Part shown: piece after piece, positions 1-9,641 of the stretch
Numbering within the stretch: position 1 is the first letter of the stretch
How the letters are laid out: every line of letters starts with the position of its first letter
Origin: Myxococcota bacterium
Lineage (GTDB): Bacteria; Myxococcota; B64-G9
DNA: 63,089 nt
Assembly: GCA_022710975.1 (NCBI GenBank)
Contig: JAKLGA010000025.1
Span: forward strand, 1 to 63,089
Direction: 5' to 3'
The notes under the pieces: generated by a model
What the model was told of the DNA's origin: nothing
Database searches by the model: none
Seen by the model: only the letters and a program-made list of their open reading frames with translations
Program-made: the position numbers and the translations under genes

Positions 1-1
1 C

Positions 2-103
2 GGGCACCTCGAGGAACGGGTCCATGAGGCCCTCGAGGGAACGCAGGCGGAGATGATTCGAAGCGCGTTCCGCCATTCAGGCCTCAGACTACATGGTCGT
101 TAG
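2..103 (+). CDS. C-terminal fragment of an unidentified protein, possibly a transposase tail
   Basis: An open frame enters from the left edge and stops at TAG 101-103, giving a 33-residue tail rich in E, R and A that ends in an F-R-H-S-G-L-R pattern. The spacing of a basic helix followed by F-R-x-x-G resembles the tails of pogo/IS630-like DDE transposases, but this is only a visual impression. No ribosome binding site or start can be judged because the gene begins outside the window. It could equally be a chance frame in high-GC DNA. Confidence 0.25.
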   Translation, partial: GHLEERVHEALEGTQAEMIRSAFRHSGLRLHGR

Positions 104-206
104 ACGATGGTCGCAAGAGTCAATAGGCTCCACAGCTGCCCTGCCCGGCAAGGAAGTTGACCGCCGGGCGACGATGGGCTTGGATGCGCCAGGGGAGGAG
201 AACGCC

Positions 207-755
207 ATGCACACCAAGTTGCTGCCCTTGCTGTCCTCGGCCATGCTGCTCGGGCTCCTCGCGGTAGGCTGCCCGCCCGAGGAGGAGAAGCCCCAGGTGC
301 TCGAGCACAGCTACGCCGGCAGCCTGACGCTGGTGTTCACCCTGGAGGACCCCCCGCTCGAGGCCACGATCAGCATGACGGTCAGCGTGGATGTATACGG
401 GGACATGACCATCACCCCGGGCACCCTCACCTACGAGGGGGAGCGCATCGAGGACGAGGTCAAGTTCCAGCGCAGCGGCAGCGTGGCGCTCCGCCCCACC
501 GGCAAGTGGTTCGAGGAGGGCGGCCGCGACCGCTTCTCGGTCCAGGAGCACGGCAGCGGAGAGGAGCGCCTCCAGACGTGGGGCTGGGACGGGGCGCAGT
601 GGGTGATCATGGTGGACCAGACCATGCCGATCGCCTGGAACGGCGGCCTGGCCTTCATGCTCGACGACGCCGTGCTCAGCGGCTCTGCGATCCAGGTCAA
701 CCTGGGCCTGGGCCTGGCCCGCTGGACCCTGCGCCTGACGCCTTCCATCGAGTAG
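207..755 (+). CDS. Small predicted lipoprotein of unknown function
   Basis: This 182-residue protein begins at an ATG preceded by a strong purine-rich site (AGGGGAGGAG at 191-200), which is why I prefer it to the longer in-frame GTG/ATG upstream. Residues 1-22 form a lipoprotein signal with a lipobox ending L-A-V-G-C22, so the mature protein should be lipid-anchored on the cell envelope. The rest alternates short hydrophobic strands with charged turns, suggesting a single beta-rich domain, and I do not recognise the family. It lies 34 bases before another lipoprotein gene on the same strand, so the two may be co-transcribed. Confidence 0.75.
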   Translation: MHTKLLPLLSSAMLLGLLAVGCPPEEEKPQVLEHSYAGSLTLVFTLEDPPLEATISMTVSVDVYGDMTITPGTLTYEGERIEDEVKFQRSGSVALRPTGKWFEEGGRDRFSVQEHGSGEERLQTWGWDGAQWVIMVDQTMPIAWNGGLAFMLDDAVLSGSAIQVNLGLGLARWTLRLTPSIE

Positions 756-789
756 TGAAATCCGGGCTGACGCGTGGCATGATCGGGCC

Positions 790-2421
790 ATGCGCTGGTT
801 GCCCACCCTCCCCTGCTTGCTGGCCTGTCTGGTCATCATGAGCGCCTGCGACGGCGGCACGGTCGACCTGCAGGACGAACCCGACGGGGCCATCGGGCCA
901 GACGGGAGCACCCCGGACGACGGGGAAGCGGCCCTGGACGATGACGCCAGCGCCCCGGAGGACAACGACACCGTTCCGGAGGACGAAGGCGGGCTGGAAC
1001 CCGACGACGACCTGCCGCACGGGGACGGAGGTTTCGAGGACGGCGCCGAAGGCGAGGCTGACGGTGCGGACCAGGGCGCCGACGAGCCCGTCGAGACGAG
1101 CTGCACCTTCCCGTACGACAACTGGTTCGGTCCACCTCCCCCACCACCTCCGTCCCCGCGCCCGGAGCGGTGGGTGGGACCGGGGCCGGCGCCCGAGCCC
1201 GGGGTGGTCGACTCGATCGCCTGGGTCGAGCCCCTGCCCCCCAGCGTGTCCTGGCTGCCCCTGCCCGCGCCCTCGCCAGGCGGCGACAAGGCCATCGTGT
1301 TCCCGGACTACTCCGACGACATGCCCCTGTTCGAGCGCGGCCAGGCCTGGAACGGCGAGACGCGCTGCTACGAGACCCCGCTCGGCGTCCAGCACCTCGA
1401 CGAGGCCCAGGCCCACGATCTCTGGGTGGCCATCGCCGAGCGGACCACCGGCGTGATCGTGCCCAAGACCCCCGGCCGCCGCTCGGTGGTCGGGCTGCGC
1501 GGGGCTTACCCGGGCACCTTCGCCTGGCACGGCAACCCGCCCAACCGGTTCAACGACACGCTGGTGCTGCTGTGGGTGGACGCGGCCGGCGCCAGGCACG
1601 CGCGCGAGTTCCCGGTCAACACCGACACGGGCGCGCACGACTTCGGGGAGGACTCCTCCTCGTCGATCCGGCCCAACCGCCGCTACCGCTACATCAACGG
1701 TTGGCACCGCGGCTACAACGCGCTGCAGATCGACCTGGCCGGTTACCGCGTGCGGGACGACCACAACACCAACGGGCACTGGGACAGCGATCGCAATGGC
1801 TGGCTGCCGCCCGCGGGCGACGACCACGACCGCGCCGGCTCCGGGCACAACATCCACATGGGCTCGTTGGACGCGCCGCTGGGCGACGCGCTGGTGGACG
1901 TGTGGTCGGCCGGCTGCCAGGTCATCCCGGGCACGGCCAACTGGCGCGAGTTCATCACCACCGCCTGGACCGCCGAGGGCGACCCGGTGGACTACTTCCT
2001 GATCGACGCGCGCGACATCCCGCCCGAGCTGTGGTGGCCCTGTGCCCCGGACGGCAGCCACGCCTGCCCCTACCCCATCGGCGCCCTGCCCTTCACGGAC
2101 AGCCGCACCACCGCGGGCGTCCCCACCCGGAGCTTCGACGTGTACAACTGCTCGGCCGCCGACGAGTCGGGCCCGGAGGTGATGTACGTGCTCACCACCG
2201 ACGTGGGCGGGACGTTGAGCGTGTCGGTGGACTGCCCGGCCGGCGTGGACATCGACGTCTACCTGCTCGACGGCGACGACCACCGCGCCTGCCTGGTCCG
2301 CGACCACACCGACTTCACCTACGACCTGGTTCCGGGGCGCTACTGGATCGCGGCCGACACCTTCGTCGAGGCCGGCGCCGAGCTGGCCGGCGGCTACACC
2401 CTGCACGTGAGCCTGCAGTGA
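790..2421 (+). CDS. Lipoprotein with a YkuD-like (L,D-transpeptidase-like) domain and PPC-like C-terminus
   Basis: This 543-residue secreted lipoprotein has a signal ending V-I-M-S-A-C20. An Asp/Glu-rich linker (about 25-105) and a run of prolines near 118-125 follow, typical of envelope spacers. Between about 240 and 400 sits a globular region containing H356, 16 residues, then S373-A-G-C376, the spacing of the YkuD L,D-transpeptidase signature (H, 14-17 residues, S/T-H-G-C). The usual His before Gly is Ala, so activity may be altered. Residues about 440-543 resemble a bacterial pre-peptidase C-terminal (PPC) beta-sandwich. The family assignment is inference; a peptidoglycan-remodelling or binding role would fit. 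It is convergent with a hydrolase gene, 7 bases away. Confidence 0.65.
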   Translation: MRWLPTLPCLLACLVIMSACDGGTVDLQDEPDGAIGPDGSTPDDGEAALDDDASAPEDNDTVPEDEGGLEPDDDLPHGDGGFEDGAEGEADGADQGADEPVETSCTFPYDNWFGPPPPPPPSPRPERWVGPGPAPEPGVVDSIAWVEPLPPSVSWLPLPAPSPGGDKAIVFPDYSDDMPLFERGQAWNGETRCYETPLGVQHLDEAQAHDLWVAIAERTTGVIVPKTPGRRSVVGLRGAYPGTFAWHGNPPNRFNDTLVLLWVDAAGARHAREFPVNTDTGAHDFGEDSSSSIRPNRRYRYINGWHRGYNALQIDLAGYRVRDDHNTNGHWDSDRNGWLPPAGDDHDRAGSGHNIHMGSLDAPLGDALVDVWSAGCQVIPGTANWREFITTAWTAEGDPVDYFLIDARDIPPELWWPCAPDGSHACPYPIGALPFTDSRTTAGVPTRSFDVYNCSAADESGPEVMYVLTTDVGGTLSVSVDCPAGVDIDVYLLDGDDHRACLVRDHTDFTYDLVPGRYWIAADTFVEAGAELAGGYTLHVSLQ

Positions 2422-2428
2422 GCGCGGG

Positions 2429-3856
2429 TCAGGGGGGCGGTCCGGCCAGCCAGGTGGCCAGGTCCTCGATGACCACGGCGGCCACATGGCCCGGCTGGTT
2501 GTACTCGTCCGGCGTGCCCTTGCCCTCGCCCTCGGAGAACAGGTGGTTGAGGCGTGGGTAGGACTTGAAGGTCACCCGGGCCACGCCGGCCAGCCCCTTC
2601 CGCCAGCCGTCGAAGTCCTCCATGGTCACCTGGTAGTCCCGCTCGCCCTGCAGCACGAGCAGGGGCTTGCCCAGGCTCCGGGCGACGGCCACCTGGTCAT
2701 GGGCCAGCTCCGCCTGCCAGTAGGCGGCCGGGACGCCGAATGGCAACTCGGCCGCCGGCGTCCTCGCCAGGCGCTCCGGATCGGCCAGCGGCGCCACGCG
2801 CCGGCGCATGTCGGCGATGGCGTCCTTCTCCTCGGGGGCCACCACGCCGTCCAGGCTGGCCAGGTACTCGTACTGTTCCAGGATGACCCTGGCGAAGGGG
2901 CGCGCACCGCCGGCGAGCAGCACCGCGCCGGCCACGTCCGCCGAGGCCTGGGCGATGCGCGGTGCGTAACGCCCGCCTGCGCTGTGCCCGAGCACGAAGA
3001 TGCGCTGCGGGTCCACGCGGGCCTCGCCCTTGAGCAGCGCCACGGCGGCCAGCGCGTCGTCGACGTACTCCTGCTGCGGGGTGAACTCCTCCAGCTTCGC
3101 CTTCAGGACGGCGGCGTGCGACAGCGTGCGCTTGTCGTAGCGCAGCACGACGATCCCGCGGGAGGCCAGGCCGAAGGCCAGGTCCTTGAACGGGCGTTGC
3201 TGCCCGACCGTCTCGTCCCGATCGCTGGGGCCCGAGCCGTGCACCAGCACCACGGCCGGGAACGGACCGGGCCCCCTGGGCAGGCTGAGCACCCCTGGCG
3301 TGGCCCACGCGCCCTGGCCCACGACCACCTCGCGCTCCTCGAAGCGCTGCCTGTCGGCGTAGGCCGGCGGCTCCCAGGCGGGCGCGGCGGGCTTGAACCA
3401 CAGCCCGGTCACCTGGCCGCCCGGGTCGAGCACCACCCGCGCCAGCACCAGGCCGGAGGCGAAGCGGCAGCGCACCAGCGCGGCCACCAGCTCTCCGCGG
3501 CGCTCGGTGTCCACGCCCTCGACGCCGCGGAACGCGCCCAGGCGCGCGCCGAGCCCCTTCCAGGCCGCCTCGAGCCCCGCCGCGTCCATGGCCGCGCGCA
3601 TCGGTCCGTCGAAGTGCGAGGCTGCCTGGCTGAACTCGCCGGCGGCCAGGAGCCCGACGAAGCGCGCGCCCCGCTCGGCGCCCTTCTGCGCCTGCGCGTC
3701 CGCCTCCGCGTCCGGGTCCGCGCCCCGGCCAGGGGCGGCGTCCGCCGACTCCGCGGGCGACTGCCCGCCCGTGGTCCGTTCGCAGCCCGAGGAGCAGGCG
3801 GCGAGCGCCCACCAGCCCAGGAGCAACGCCCCGCCAGCGATCCCACCGATCCGCAC
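2429..3856 (-). CDS. Alpha/beta hydrolase lipoprotein with N-terminal DUF3887-like domain
   Basis: The preferred start is the GTG at 3856, six bases after a GGAGG site; the ATG at 3892 would put 12 extra residues before the signal. From this start residues 1-21 form a lipoprotein signal ending A-L-A-A-C. About residues 60-165 look like a DUF3887-type cystatin-fold domain. The rest is an alpha/beta hydrolase of the dienelactone hydrolase/acyl-peptidase type, with G-S-G-P-S-D-R-D at the oxyanion strand, the nucleophile elbow G-H-S-A-G-G, an acid in G-E-R-D and a terminal N-H-L-F histidine. An envelope esterase or peptidase is likely; the substrate is unknown. It is divergent from the large lipoprotein gene on the other side. 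Confidence 0.8.
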   Translation of the reverse strand: MRIGGIAGGALLLGWWALAACSSGCERTTGGQSPAESADAAPGRGADPDAEADAQAQKGAERGARFVGLLAAGEFSQAASHFDGPMRAAMDAAGLEAAWKGLGARLGAFRGVEGVDTERRGELVAALVRCRFASGLVLARVVLDPGGQVTGLWFKPAAPAWEPPAYADRQRFEEREVVVGQGAWATPGVLSLPRGPGPFPAVVLVHGSGPSDRDETVGQQRPFKDLAFGLASRGIVVLRYDKRTLSHAAVLKAKLEEFTPQQEYVDDALAAVALLKGEARVDPQRIFVLGHSAGGRYAPRIAQASADVAGAVLLAGGARPFARVILEQYEYLASLDGVVAPEEKDAIADMRRRVAPLADPERLARTPAAELPFGVPAAYWQAELAHDQVAVARSLGKPLLVLQGERDYQVTMEDFDGWRKGLAGVARVTFKSYPRLNHLFSEGEGKGTPDEYNQPGHVAAVVIEDLATWLAGPPP

Positions 3857-3950
3857 GTGCCACCTCCAGGCGCCCTGCGCCGTGGTCTCCATGCTCTACC
3901 ACACCAGCCCGTCCTCGGGTAGACTGCCCTGGTTCCCACAGGAGGTTTCC

Positions 3951-6900
3951 ATGCAGCGTCACGCGGTCCTGCCGGCGTTCCTCGCTTGCGCGCTCGGCCT
4001 GCTCACGGCTTGCAGCGGCGGCGGGCCCTCGGCCGAGGAGATCTGCGACAGGTTCCTGGAGTGCGCGCCCGGCGGTGACCGGGCCGAGTGCGTCCTGCTG
4101 CTCGGCGAGTACCAGGACGCCTTCCGGCCGGCGTCCTGGTCGGCCTTCGGCGACTGCCTGCTGAGCCTCGACTACGCCCACCTGGAGACCGCGGGCTTCG
4201 AGGGTTGCCTGTCCGTCGCCATGGCGGCCGCACCGGCGAACGCCGCGGACGGGCTGCTGGAGGCCTACTGCGAGCGCGCCATCGCCTGCGACCAGACCGC
4301 GACCGGCGTGGCCGAGTGCGTGGACATCCTGAAGGCCCAGGGGAGCTACGAGATCCGCGGGCTCGGCATGCTGAGCGACGCGCTGCTCGACTGCCTGGCG
4401 GACTGCTCGGGTGCGCTCGCCTGCGACCAGCTCGAGCAGACCTGGGGCCAGTGCATGCAGGCGTGCGGCGTGCCCTGGGCGAACGACGTGCTCGAGTGCG
4501 AGCACGGCCACGAGGAGAACGGGGTGTGCGTGTGCCAGGAGGGCTGGGCCGGCGTCCTGTGCGACGACTGCGCCCCGGACTACACGCTGGACACCTGGGG
4601 CGAGTGCGTGGGGGTGTGCGGCGCGGACACCTGCTCGGGCCACGGTCTGTGCGAGGTCTCCAACCGGCTGATCCGCTGCACCTGCGACACCGGCTACCAG
4701 GGCGCGCGCTGCGAGGCCTGCGCGAGCGGATACCTGGATGTCCAGGGTCTGTGCCGCCCCACGGCCGGCTGCGTCGGGGTCCAGGACGGCGAGCCCTGCG
4801 GCGTCGAGCTGCGCTGCCTCACGGCTGGCGTGTGCGACCAGGGGGTGTGCCTGGGCACGGACCTCGACTGCGACGACGGCGTGGCCTGCACCCGGGACGG
4901 CTGTGACGAGCTGGCGGGTGGCTGCACGCACGAACCCGCGCCCACCGGCCTGCCCGAGGGCTTCCTCGACGAGCCCAGCTGCGAGAACGGGCTGGACGAC
5001 GACTGCGACGGGCAGACCGACGCCCTCGACCCGGACTGCCTGGTCGAGCCGTGCACCTCCCCGGGGGACTGCATGGACGACGGCAACCCCTGCACCCAGG
5101 CGGCCTGCCCGGCTGGCGCCTGCGCCCACGAGCCGGCCGCGGATCTGAGCGCCTGCCCCGGCGCGGACGCCTGCTCGAGCCGGTACCTGTGCTTCCTCGG
5201 GGAGTGCGCGCCCGGCCCGGCCGACCTGGACGCCGACGGCGACGGGGCCGTGGATGGCGCCTGCGCCTACGGCACGGACTGCGACGACGGCGACGCCGCG
5301 ATCCACCCCGGCGCCGAGGGCCTGCCCGGGGGACCGGGCTGCGCGGACGGCCAGGACAACGACTGCGACCAGGTCGCGGATGGCCTCGACCCGGACTGCT
5401 GGCCCGCGGGCTGCAGCCCGGCGGGCTGGTGCTGGCAGAACGCCCGGCCGGCGGGCCACCCGCTGCTCGGCCTGCACGTGGGCGCCGCGGACGACGCCTG
5501 GGCCGTGGGCGACGAGGGCGCGGTGGTGCGCTGGGACGGCGCGGCCTGGCGGGAGGTCGAGCCCCCCTCCCTCATGCCGCTGAGCGACGTGTGCGGCTGC
5601 GGTCCCGACGATGTGTGGGTGAGCCAGACCCACGGCGAGGAGCTGTGGCACTGGGACGGCTCGTCCTGGACCGTGACGTACGGGCCCATGAGCGCCACCG
5701 GCTTCCAGGCGCTCGCCTGCGTGTGCACGACCTCCCCCTGCCAGGACGTGTGGGCCGTGGGCCGGAACGGCGCGGCGGCCCACTGGGACGGCCTGGCCTG
5801 GGTGGAGGTCGCGACGAGCACCAGCGCGGATCTCGAGGGGCTGTGGGCGGCCGGCCCGACCGACCTGTGGGCCGTGGGCGACGACGGCACCTTGCTGCGC
5901 TCCTCGGGCGGCGAGTTCAGCGCCTGGACGAGCGGCACCAGCGAGGATCTCCAGGGGGTGTGGGGCCGCGCGGCCGACGAGGTGTACGCGGTCGGCCGCA
6001 ACGGCGTCGTGCTGCGCTTCGACGGCGCCGCCTGGACGCCCGAGCAGAGCGGCACCGACCGCCACCTGTGGGACGTGTGGGGCACGCCGGGCGGACCGCT
6101 CTACGCCGTGGGCGACTCGGTCTACGGCGGCGTGCTGCTCTGGAGCCCCGTGCCCGGGGCCTGGCAGCAGCGCACCGTGCTGCCCGAGACCCCCGGGCTG
6201 TACGCCCTGGGTGGCACCGCGGACACGGACGTGTGGGCCGTGGGCCTGGGCGGGGCCATCCTCACCAAGAGCGCCGGCAGCTGGCGCTCCTCGAGCGCCA
6301 TCACCCGGCGCCTGACCGACGTGTGCGCCCTGGAGCACGCGGACGGGACGATCGAGGGCTGGGCCGTGGGCTGGTGGAGCTCGGGCGTGCTGCGCTGGGA
6401 CGGCGCCGGCTGGCAGCCCTTCGAGCTGGCCCACAACGACCAGCTCCAGGGTGTCTGGTGCGGCGGGCCCCAGGGCACCTGGGCGGTCGGCTCGAACGGC
6501 CGCGTCTGGCGCTGGGGCCAGGGCTGGTCGAGCGCCATGACCATCGGCGTGGACGCCGACCTGAACGCCATTGCCGGACGGGTGGTGGACGGCCGGGCCG
6601 AGGTGTGGGCCGTGGGCCAGGACGGGACCATCGCGCGCTGGGACGGCACCGCCTGGGCCGTCGAGGCGAGCGGCGGCCAGGCTCTCCACGGCGTGTGGGC
6701 CGCGCCGCCCGGCGGCACCTTCCAGGCCTACGCCGTGGGCGCGGAAGGCACCCTCATGGCGCGGGGCGCGCAGGGCTGGACGGCCATGGAGAGCGGCACC
6801 ACCCGCGATCTCCAGGCCGTGACCGGGGAGACCTGGGACGACGCCTGGATCGCGGGCGCAGGCGGCACCGTGCTGCGCTACGGTGGCGCGGGCTGGTACC

Positions 6901-7118
6901 CGCTCGACCTGGCCGGCGCGAGCGACGATCTCCTCGACGTGCAGGTGGTCAACCCCCTCGAGGCCTGCGTGCTCGGGTTCCGCCAGGTGCTGTGCTACGC
7001 GAGCTCGAGCTGGATGCCGGAGGACCTCGGCTCCTACGGCCTGCAGGCCTTCACCTACACCTCCAACCACGCCTGGGCGGTGGGCCTCGAGGGCAGGATC
7101 CTGCACCAGGATCGCTGA
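3951..7118 (+). CDS. Large lipoprotein with EGF-like, MopE-type metal-binding and beta-propeller repeats
   Basis: The start is the ATG after AGGAGGT (3939-3945), giving 1055 residues and a signal ending L-L-T-A-C21; longer upstream frames lack a signal. An N-terminal Cys-rich helical part is followed by EGF-like loops (about 180-265) with C-x-C pairs. Then come segments rich in D-C-D-D-G and N-G-x-D-D-D-C-D-G, the putative metal-binding MopE signature common in myxobacterial surface proteins. From about residue 500 there are at least ten repeats of a V-W-A-V-G-x-x-G strand motif, the pattern of YCF48/propeller-like repeats. The protein is probably displayed on the outer surface for adhesion or binding, which is inference. 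The next gene starts 4 bases after the stop. Confidence 0.85.
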   Translation: MQRHAVLPAFLACALGLLTACSGGGPSAEEICDRFLECAPGGDRAECVLLLGEYQDAFRPASWSAFGDCLLSLDYAHLETAGFEGCLSVAMAAAPANAADGLLEAYCERAIACDQTATGVAECVDILKAQGSYEIRGLGMLSDALLDCLADCSGALACDQLEQTWGQCMQACGVPWANDVLECEHGHEENGVCVCQEGWAGVLCDDCAPDYTLDTWGECVGVCGADTCSGHGLCEVSNRLIRCTCDTGYQGARCEACASGYLDVQGLCRPTAGCVGVQDGEPCGVELRCLTAGVCDQGVCLGTDLDCDDGVACTRDGCDELAGGCTHEPAPTGLPEGFLDEPSCENGLDDDCDGQTDALDPDCLVEPCTSPGDCMDDGNPCTQAACPAGACAHEPAADLSACPGADACSSRYLCFLGECAPGPADLDADGDGAVDGACAYGTDCDDGDAAIHPGAEGLPGGPGCADGQDNDCDQVADGLDPDCWPAGCSPAGWCWQNARPAGHPLLGLHVGAADDAWAVGDEGAVVRWDGAAWREVEPPSLMPLSDVCGCGPDDVWVSQTHGEELWHWDGSSWTVTYGPMSATGFQALACVCTTSPCQDVWAVGRNGAAAHWDGLAWVEVATSTSADLEGLWAAGPTDLWAVGDDGTLLRSSGGEFSAWTSGTSEDLQGVWGRAADEVYAVGRNGVVLRFDGAAWTPEQSGTDRHLWDVWGTPGGPLYAVGDSVYGGVLLWSPVPGAWQQRTVLPETPGLYALGGTADTDVWAVGLGGAILTKSAGSWRSSSAITRRLTDVCALEHADGTIEGWAVGWWSSGVLRWDGAGWQPFELAHNDQLQGVWCGGPQGTWAVGSNGRVWRWGQGWSSAMTIGVDADLNAIAGRVVDGRAEVWAVGQDGTIARWDGTAWAVEASGGQALHGVWAAPPGGTFQAYAVGAEGTLMARGAQGWTAMESGTTRDLQAVTGETWDDAWIAGAGGTVLRYGGAGWYPLDLAGASDDLLDVQVVNPLEACVLGFRQVLCYASSSWMPEDLGSYGLQAFTYTSNHAWAVGLEGRILHQDR

Positions 7119-7121
7119 GCG

Positions 7122-8444
7122 ATGCGCGTCCCCCTTCCGCTGCTGCTGATCGCCTGGCTGCTGGCCGGCTGCTGCCCACGAAGCGAGGCCTACCTGCGCG
7201 CCGAGGCAGACGACGCCCTGGCCCTGGCCGCGCTGCCCACGGGCCCGGACGGCCCGGACGGCGCGCACGTGGCCGTGCAGCTCCGCCTGGCGAGCCTCCA
7301 CCGCCTGCTGCAGGCGCCGGCGCTGCTCGCGGCCCTGCCGCCCTTCGAGCGCAGCCTCGAGCTGCCCCTGCCCTTCGCCGCCCGGGGCGTGCCGCTGGCC
7401 GTCAGCTTCCGCGTCACCCGGCTCGGGCTGGCCCTGGCGCCCGGACAACCGGTGCGGCTGGCGCTGCGGGTCGGCTACCAGGCGGCGGTGCGGGTGGGCG
7501 GGCGCGGGGCCGGCCTGGAGGTGCTCCTGCCTACCGGCGAGTGGGGGCTGCCGGCCGAGCTCGCGCTCGAGGCTGCCGTGCGGCTGGTGGCCGAGCCCGA
7601 CGGGTCCAGCGCGCTGGCCCTGGACCTCAGCCGGGCCGCGCTGGGGCTGTTCGAGCTCTCCCTGGAGGCCCTGCCGGCGCCCCTGCCCGGGGCGCTGCGG
7701 GAGCTCCTCCTGCCGCTCGCCCGGGCAGTGGCCGACGCCACCCTCTCGGAGCTTCGGCTGGCGCGCATCCCGCCGCTCCCGCTCGGCGCGGGCGGGCTGC
7801 GGGTCTCGGCCCGCAGCCTGCGGCTGGACGCGGCGCGCGACGAGCTGCAGCTCGGCCTGTGGACCAACCTGGCCGTGCCCGAGGACGGGCTGGTCCGCCC
7901 GTCCCTCGACCGGCCGCTCGAGGCCGACGCGCGCATCCGCCTGGCGTCCGCCCTGCCCGAGCTGGCCACGCGCGCGCTCCTGCACCAGGGCGGCCTGCCC
8001 CGACGCCTCGACACCGACATGCGCCCCGACCCCGAGGGCGCGCGCGCCCTGACCCTCACCCACCTGGAGTTCGAGGGGCAGGAGCTGCGGCTCGCCTTCC
8101 GCCTGTGGTCGCTGTGCGTCCCGGTGTTCCAGGCCGACCTCTTGCTCCGCGCCCGGCTCAGCCAGGGCGCCGACGGACGTTTCGCGCTCGAGGCCGCGCC
8201 GCTCGAGCTCCTCGCGGCCAGCGACTACGCGGACCGAATCCGCGCCTCCCTGGCCGAGCCGGCCGAGGGCCTGCGGTCGCTGCTGGATTCGCTGGAACGG
8301 CTGCTCGACGAGCGTTGGCTCTCCCTCGGCCCCGAGGCCAGGCTCGGCTGGCGGCCGCTCGCCTACCGGCTCGGTCCGGAGGCGATCGAGGTGGATGGCC
8401 GGCTCGAGGTCCGGGGCGCAGAGCCGCCCCATCCCGTCCCCTGA
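7122..8444 (+). CDS. Predicted beta-rich lipoprotein of unknown function
   Basis: The 440-residue protein starts three bases after the stop of the large surface lipoprotein (TGA GCG ATG), which suggests translational coupling. Its signal ends L-L-A-G-C17-C18. The body is very rich in Leu, Ala and Arg, with alternating V-x-L-x-V patterns (about 80-170 and 215-350), consistent with long amphipathic beta strands. A DUF4403 or TULIP/BPI-like lipid-binding fold would look like this, but I cannot confirm it. No catalytic motif is visible. The overlapping long frames on both strands have no signals and are shadows. Confidence 0.75.
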   Translation: MRVPLPLLLIAWLLAGCCPRSEAYLRAEADDALALAALPTGPDGPDGAHVAVQLRLASLHRLLQAPALLAALPPFERSLELPLPFAARGVPLAVSFRVTRLGLALAPGQPVRLALRVGYQAAVRVGGRGAGLEVLLPTGEWGLPAELALEAAVRLVAEPDGSSALALDLSRAALGLFELSLEALPAPLPGALRELLLPLARAVADATLSELRLARIPPLPLGAGGLRVSARSLRLDAARDELQLGLWTNLAVPEDGLVRPSLDRPLEADARIRLASALPELATRALLHQGGLPRRLDTDMRPDPEGARALTLTHLEFEGQELRLAFRLWSLCVPVFQADLLLRARLSQGADGRFALEAAPLELLAASDYADRIRASLAEPAEGLRSLLDSLERLLDERWLSLGPEARLGWRPLAYRLGPEAIEVDGRLEVRGAEPPHPVP

Positions 8445-8516
8445 TCCAGGAGCGCCGTCGCACGCGGGCCTGGTGGGTCGAGCACCGGGCTGGCTTCACC
8501 CCGAAGCGCTGAGCGC

Positions 8517-9491
8517 TCAGGCAGCGGGCAGCTCGAGGGTGAGGAGCTCGGCGGCGGGCGGCTCGAGCCGGCCCACGCCCAGCTCCTCGGCCAGGCGCAG
8601 GTGTTCGATCTGGCGGGGGGCCATGCGCTTGCCGTACAGCGGCGCCAGGGTGACGCCCGCGGCGTCGACCGCCACCGGGTCCGTGCCGGCCACCAGGCTG
8701 TCGGCCGCCACCAGGGTGCCCGGGCCGACCGGCCCGTTGTCGGTCATCACCTCGAGCCCCTCGAGGATGCACAGGTGTGGCCGCACAGCGGTGCCGAGGT
8801 CGGCGATGGCCTGATGCAGGTCGAGGTCGCCGTGGAAGCAGCGCCGATCCCAGATCACTCCCATGGCGCCCTTGAGCACCCCGGTGAAACGCGCGCCCCC
8901 ATGGCTCTTGGCCAGGGGCAGCGCGATGTGCACGTCCGCCTCCAGCACAGCCTTCAGCACCTTGGTCCGCTTGAGCGCCCGCCCCCGGGGCACGGCCACG
9001 TCCGCGAACTGGCCCTCCTCGCCTGCGATGAGGAGCTCCACGGGCAGCCCCTTCAAGGCCTCGGCGTAGCGGTTCGTGGTCAGGATCTCGTCCCCGTCCC
9101 GGCAGGGGTAGTCGGCGATCAGGATGCGCTTGGCGCCGCAGGCCTGGACCTTGCGCACCACCGCCGCGGTCAGCCAGGGCGAGGTGGTGGCGCGCACCGC
9201 GGGCGCGTTGGGGAAACCCAGGTTGGGCTTGAGCACCACCGTCTGGCCGGCTCGCACGAAGGCGGCCATGCCGCCCAGCGGCGCGAGCACCCGCTCGAGG
9301 GCGCGGTCGAGGTCCTGCCGCGCCCCGGGCCCCTTGCCGACCACCAGCCGCGGTCTGGCCGCGCTCGCCTCACCTCCGTCCGGGGACGGAGGTGCTGCCG
9401 ACGCCGCCAGCGCGCGGCCTCCGAGGGACAGCGAAGCGAGGCCCAACGCCGTGTTACGCAAGAATTTTCGACGATCGATCGGACCGCTCAC
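8517..9491 (-). CDS. DUF362 family protein with a twin-arginine signal
   Basis: I choose the GTG at 9491 because GGAGGTGG lies three bases upstream, and it places a twin-arginine motif (D-R-R-K-F-L-R) at residues 6-12, giving 324 residues. A hydrophobic stretch follows, ending in A-L-A-A, so export by Tat is expected. The mature part matches the DUF362 family, with V-V-L-K-P-N-L-G-F-P near residue 90, a central K-S-H-G-G and a C-terminal V-A-V-D-A-A-G segment. DUF362 proteins are often associated with ferredoxin-type clusters, but no 4Fe-4S cysteine set is visible here. The function is unknown. It is divergent from the SurA-POTRA gene across about 150 bases, a likely promoter region. Confidence 0.8.
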   Translation of the reverse strand: MSGPIDRRKFLRNTALGLASLSLGGRALAASAAPPSPDGGEASAARPRLVVGKGPGARQDLDRALERVLAPLGGMAAFVRAGQTVVLKPNLGFPNAPAVRATTSPWLTAAVVRKVQACGAKRILIADYPCRDGDEILTTNRYAEALKGLPVELLIAGEEGQFADVAVPRGRALKRTKVLKAVLEADVHIALPLAKSHGGARFTGVLKGAMGVIWDRRCFHGDLDLHQAIADLGTAVRPHLCILEGLEVMTDNGPVGPGTLVAADSLVAGTDPVAVDAAGVTLAPLYGKRMAPRQIEHLRLAEELGVGRLEPPAAELLTLELPAA

Positions 9492-9641
9492 GAGCCACCT
9501 CCGTCCCCGCCTGGTTGCAGGATACCTCAGGGGGCTCTTCAGGACAATAGGACCTTTACTGTCCCATACCAACCCTGTTTTCCTGACTGCTTCCGTCCTT
9601 CGGAGGTGGACCCGGGCCCTGCCCGAGAGGATGATGGACCC

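Noticed and set aside
2697-8432. Very long minus-strand open frame (1911 codons) antisense to several lipoprotein genes
   Set aside because: It is Gly/Ala/Arg/Val/Pro-rich low complexity, covers genes with signals and ribosome sites on the other frames, and has no domain; it is a high-GC shadow.
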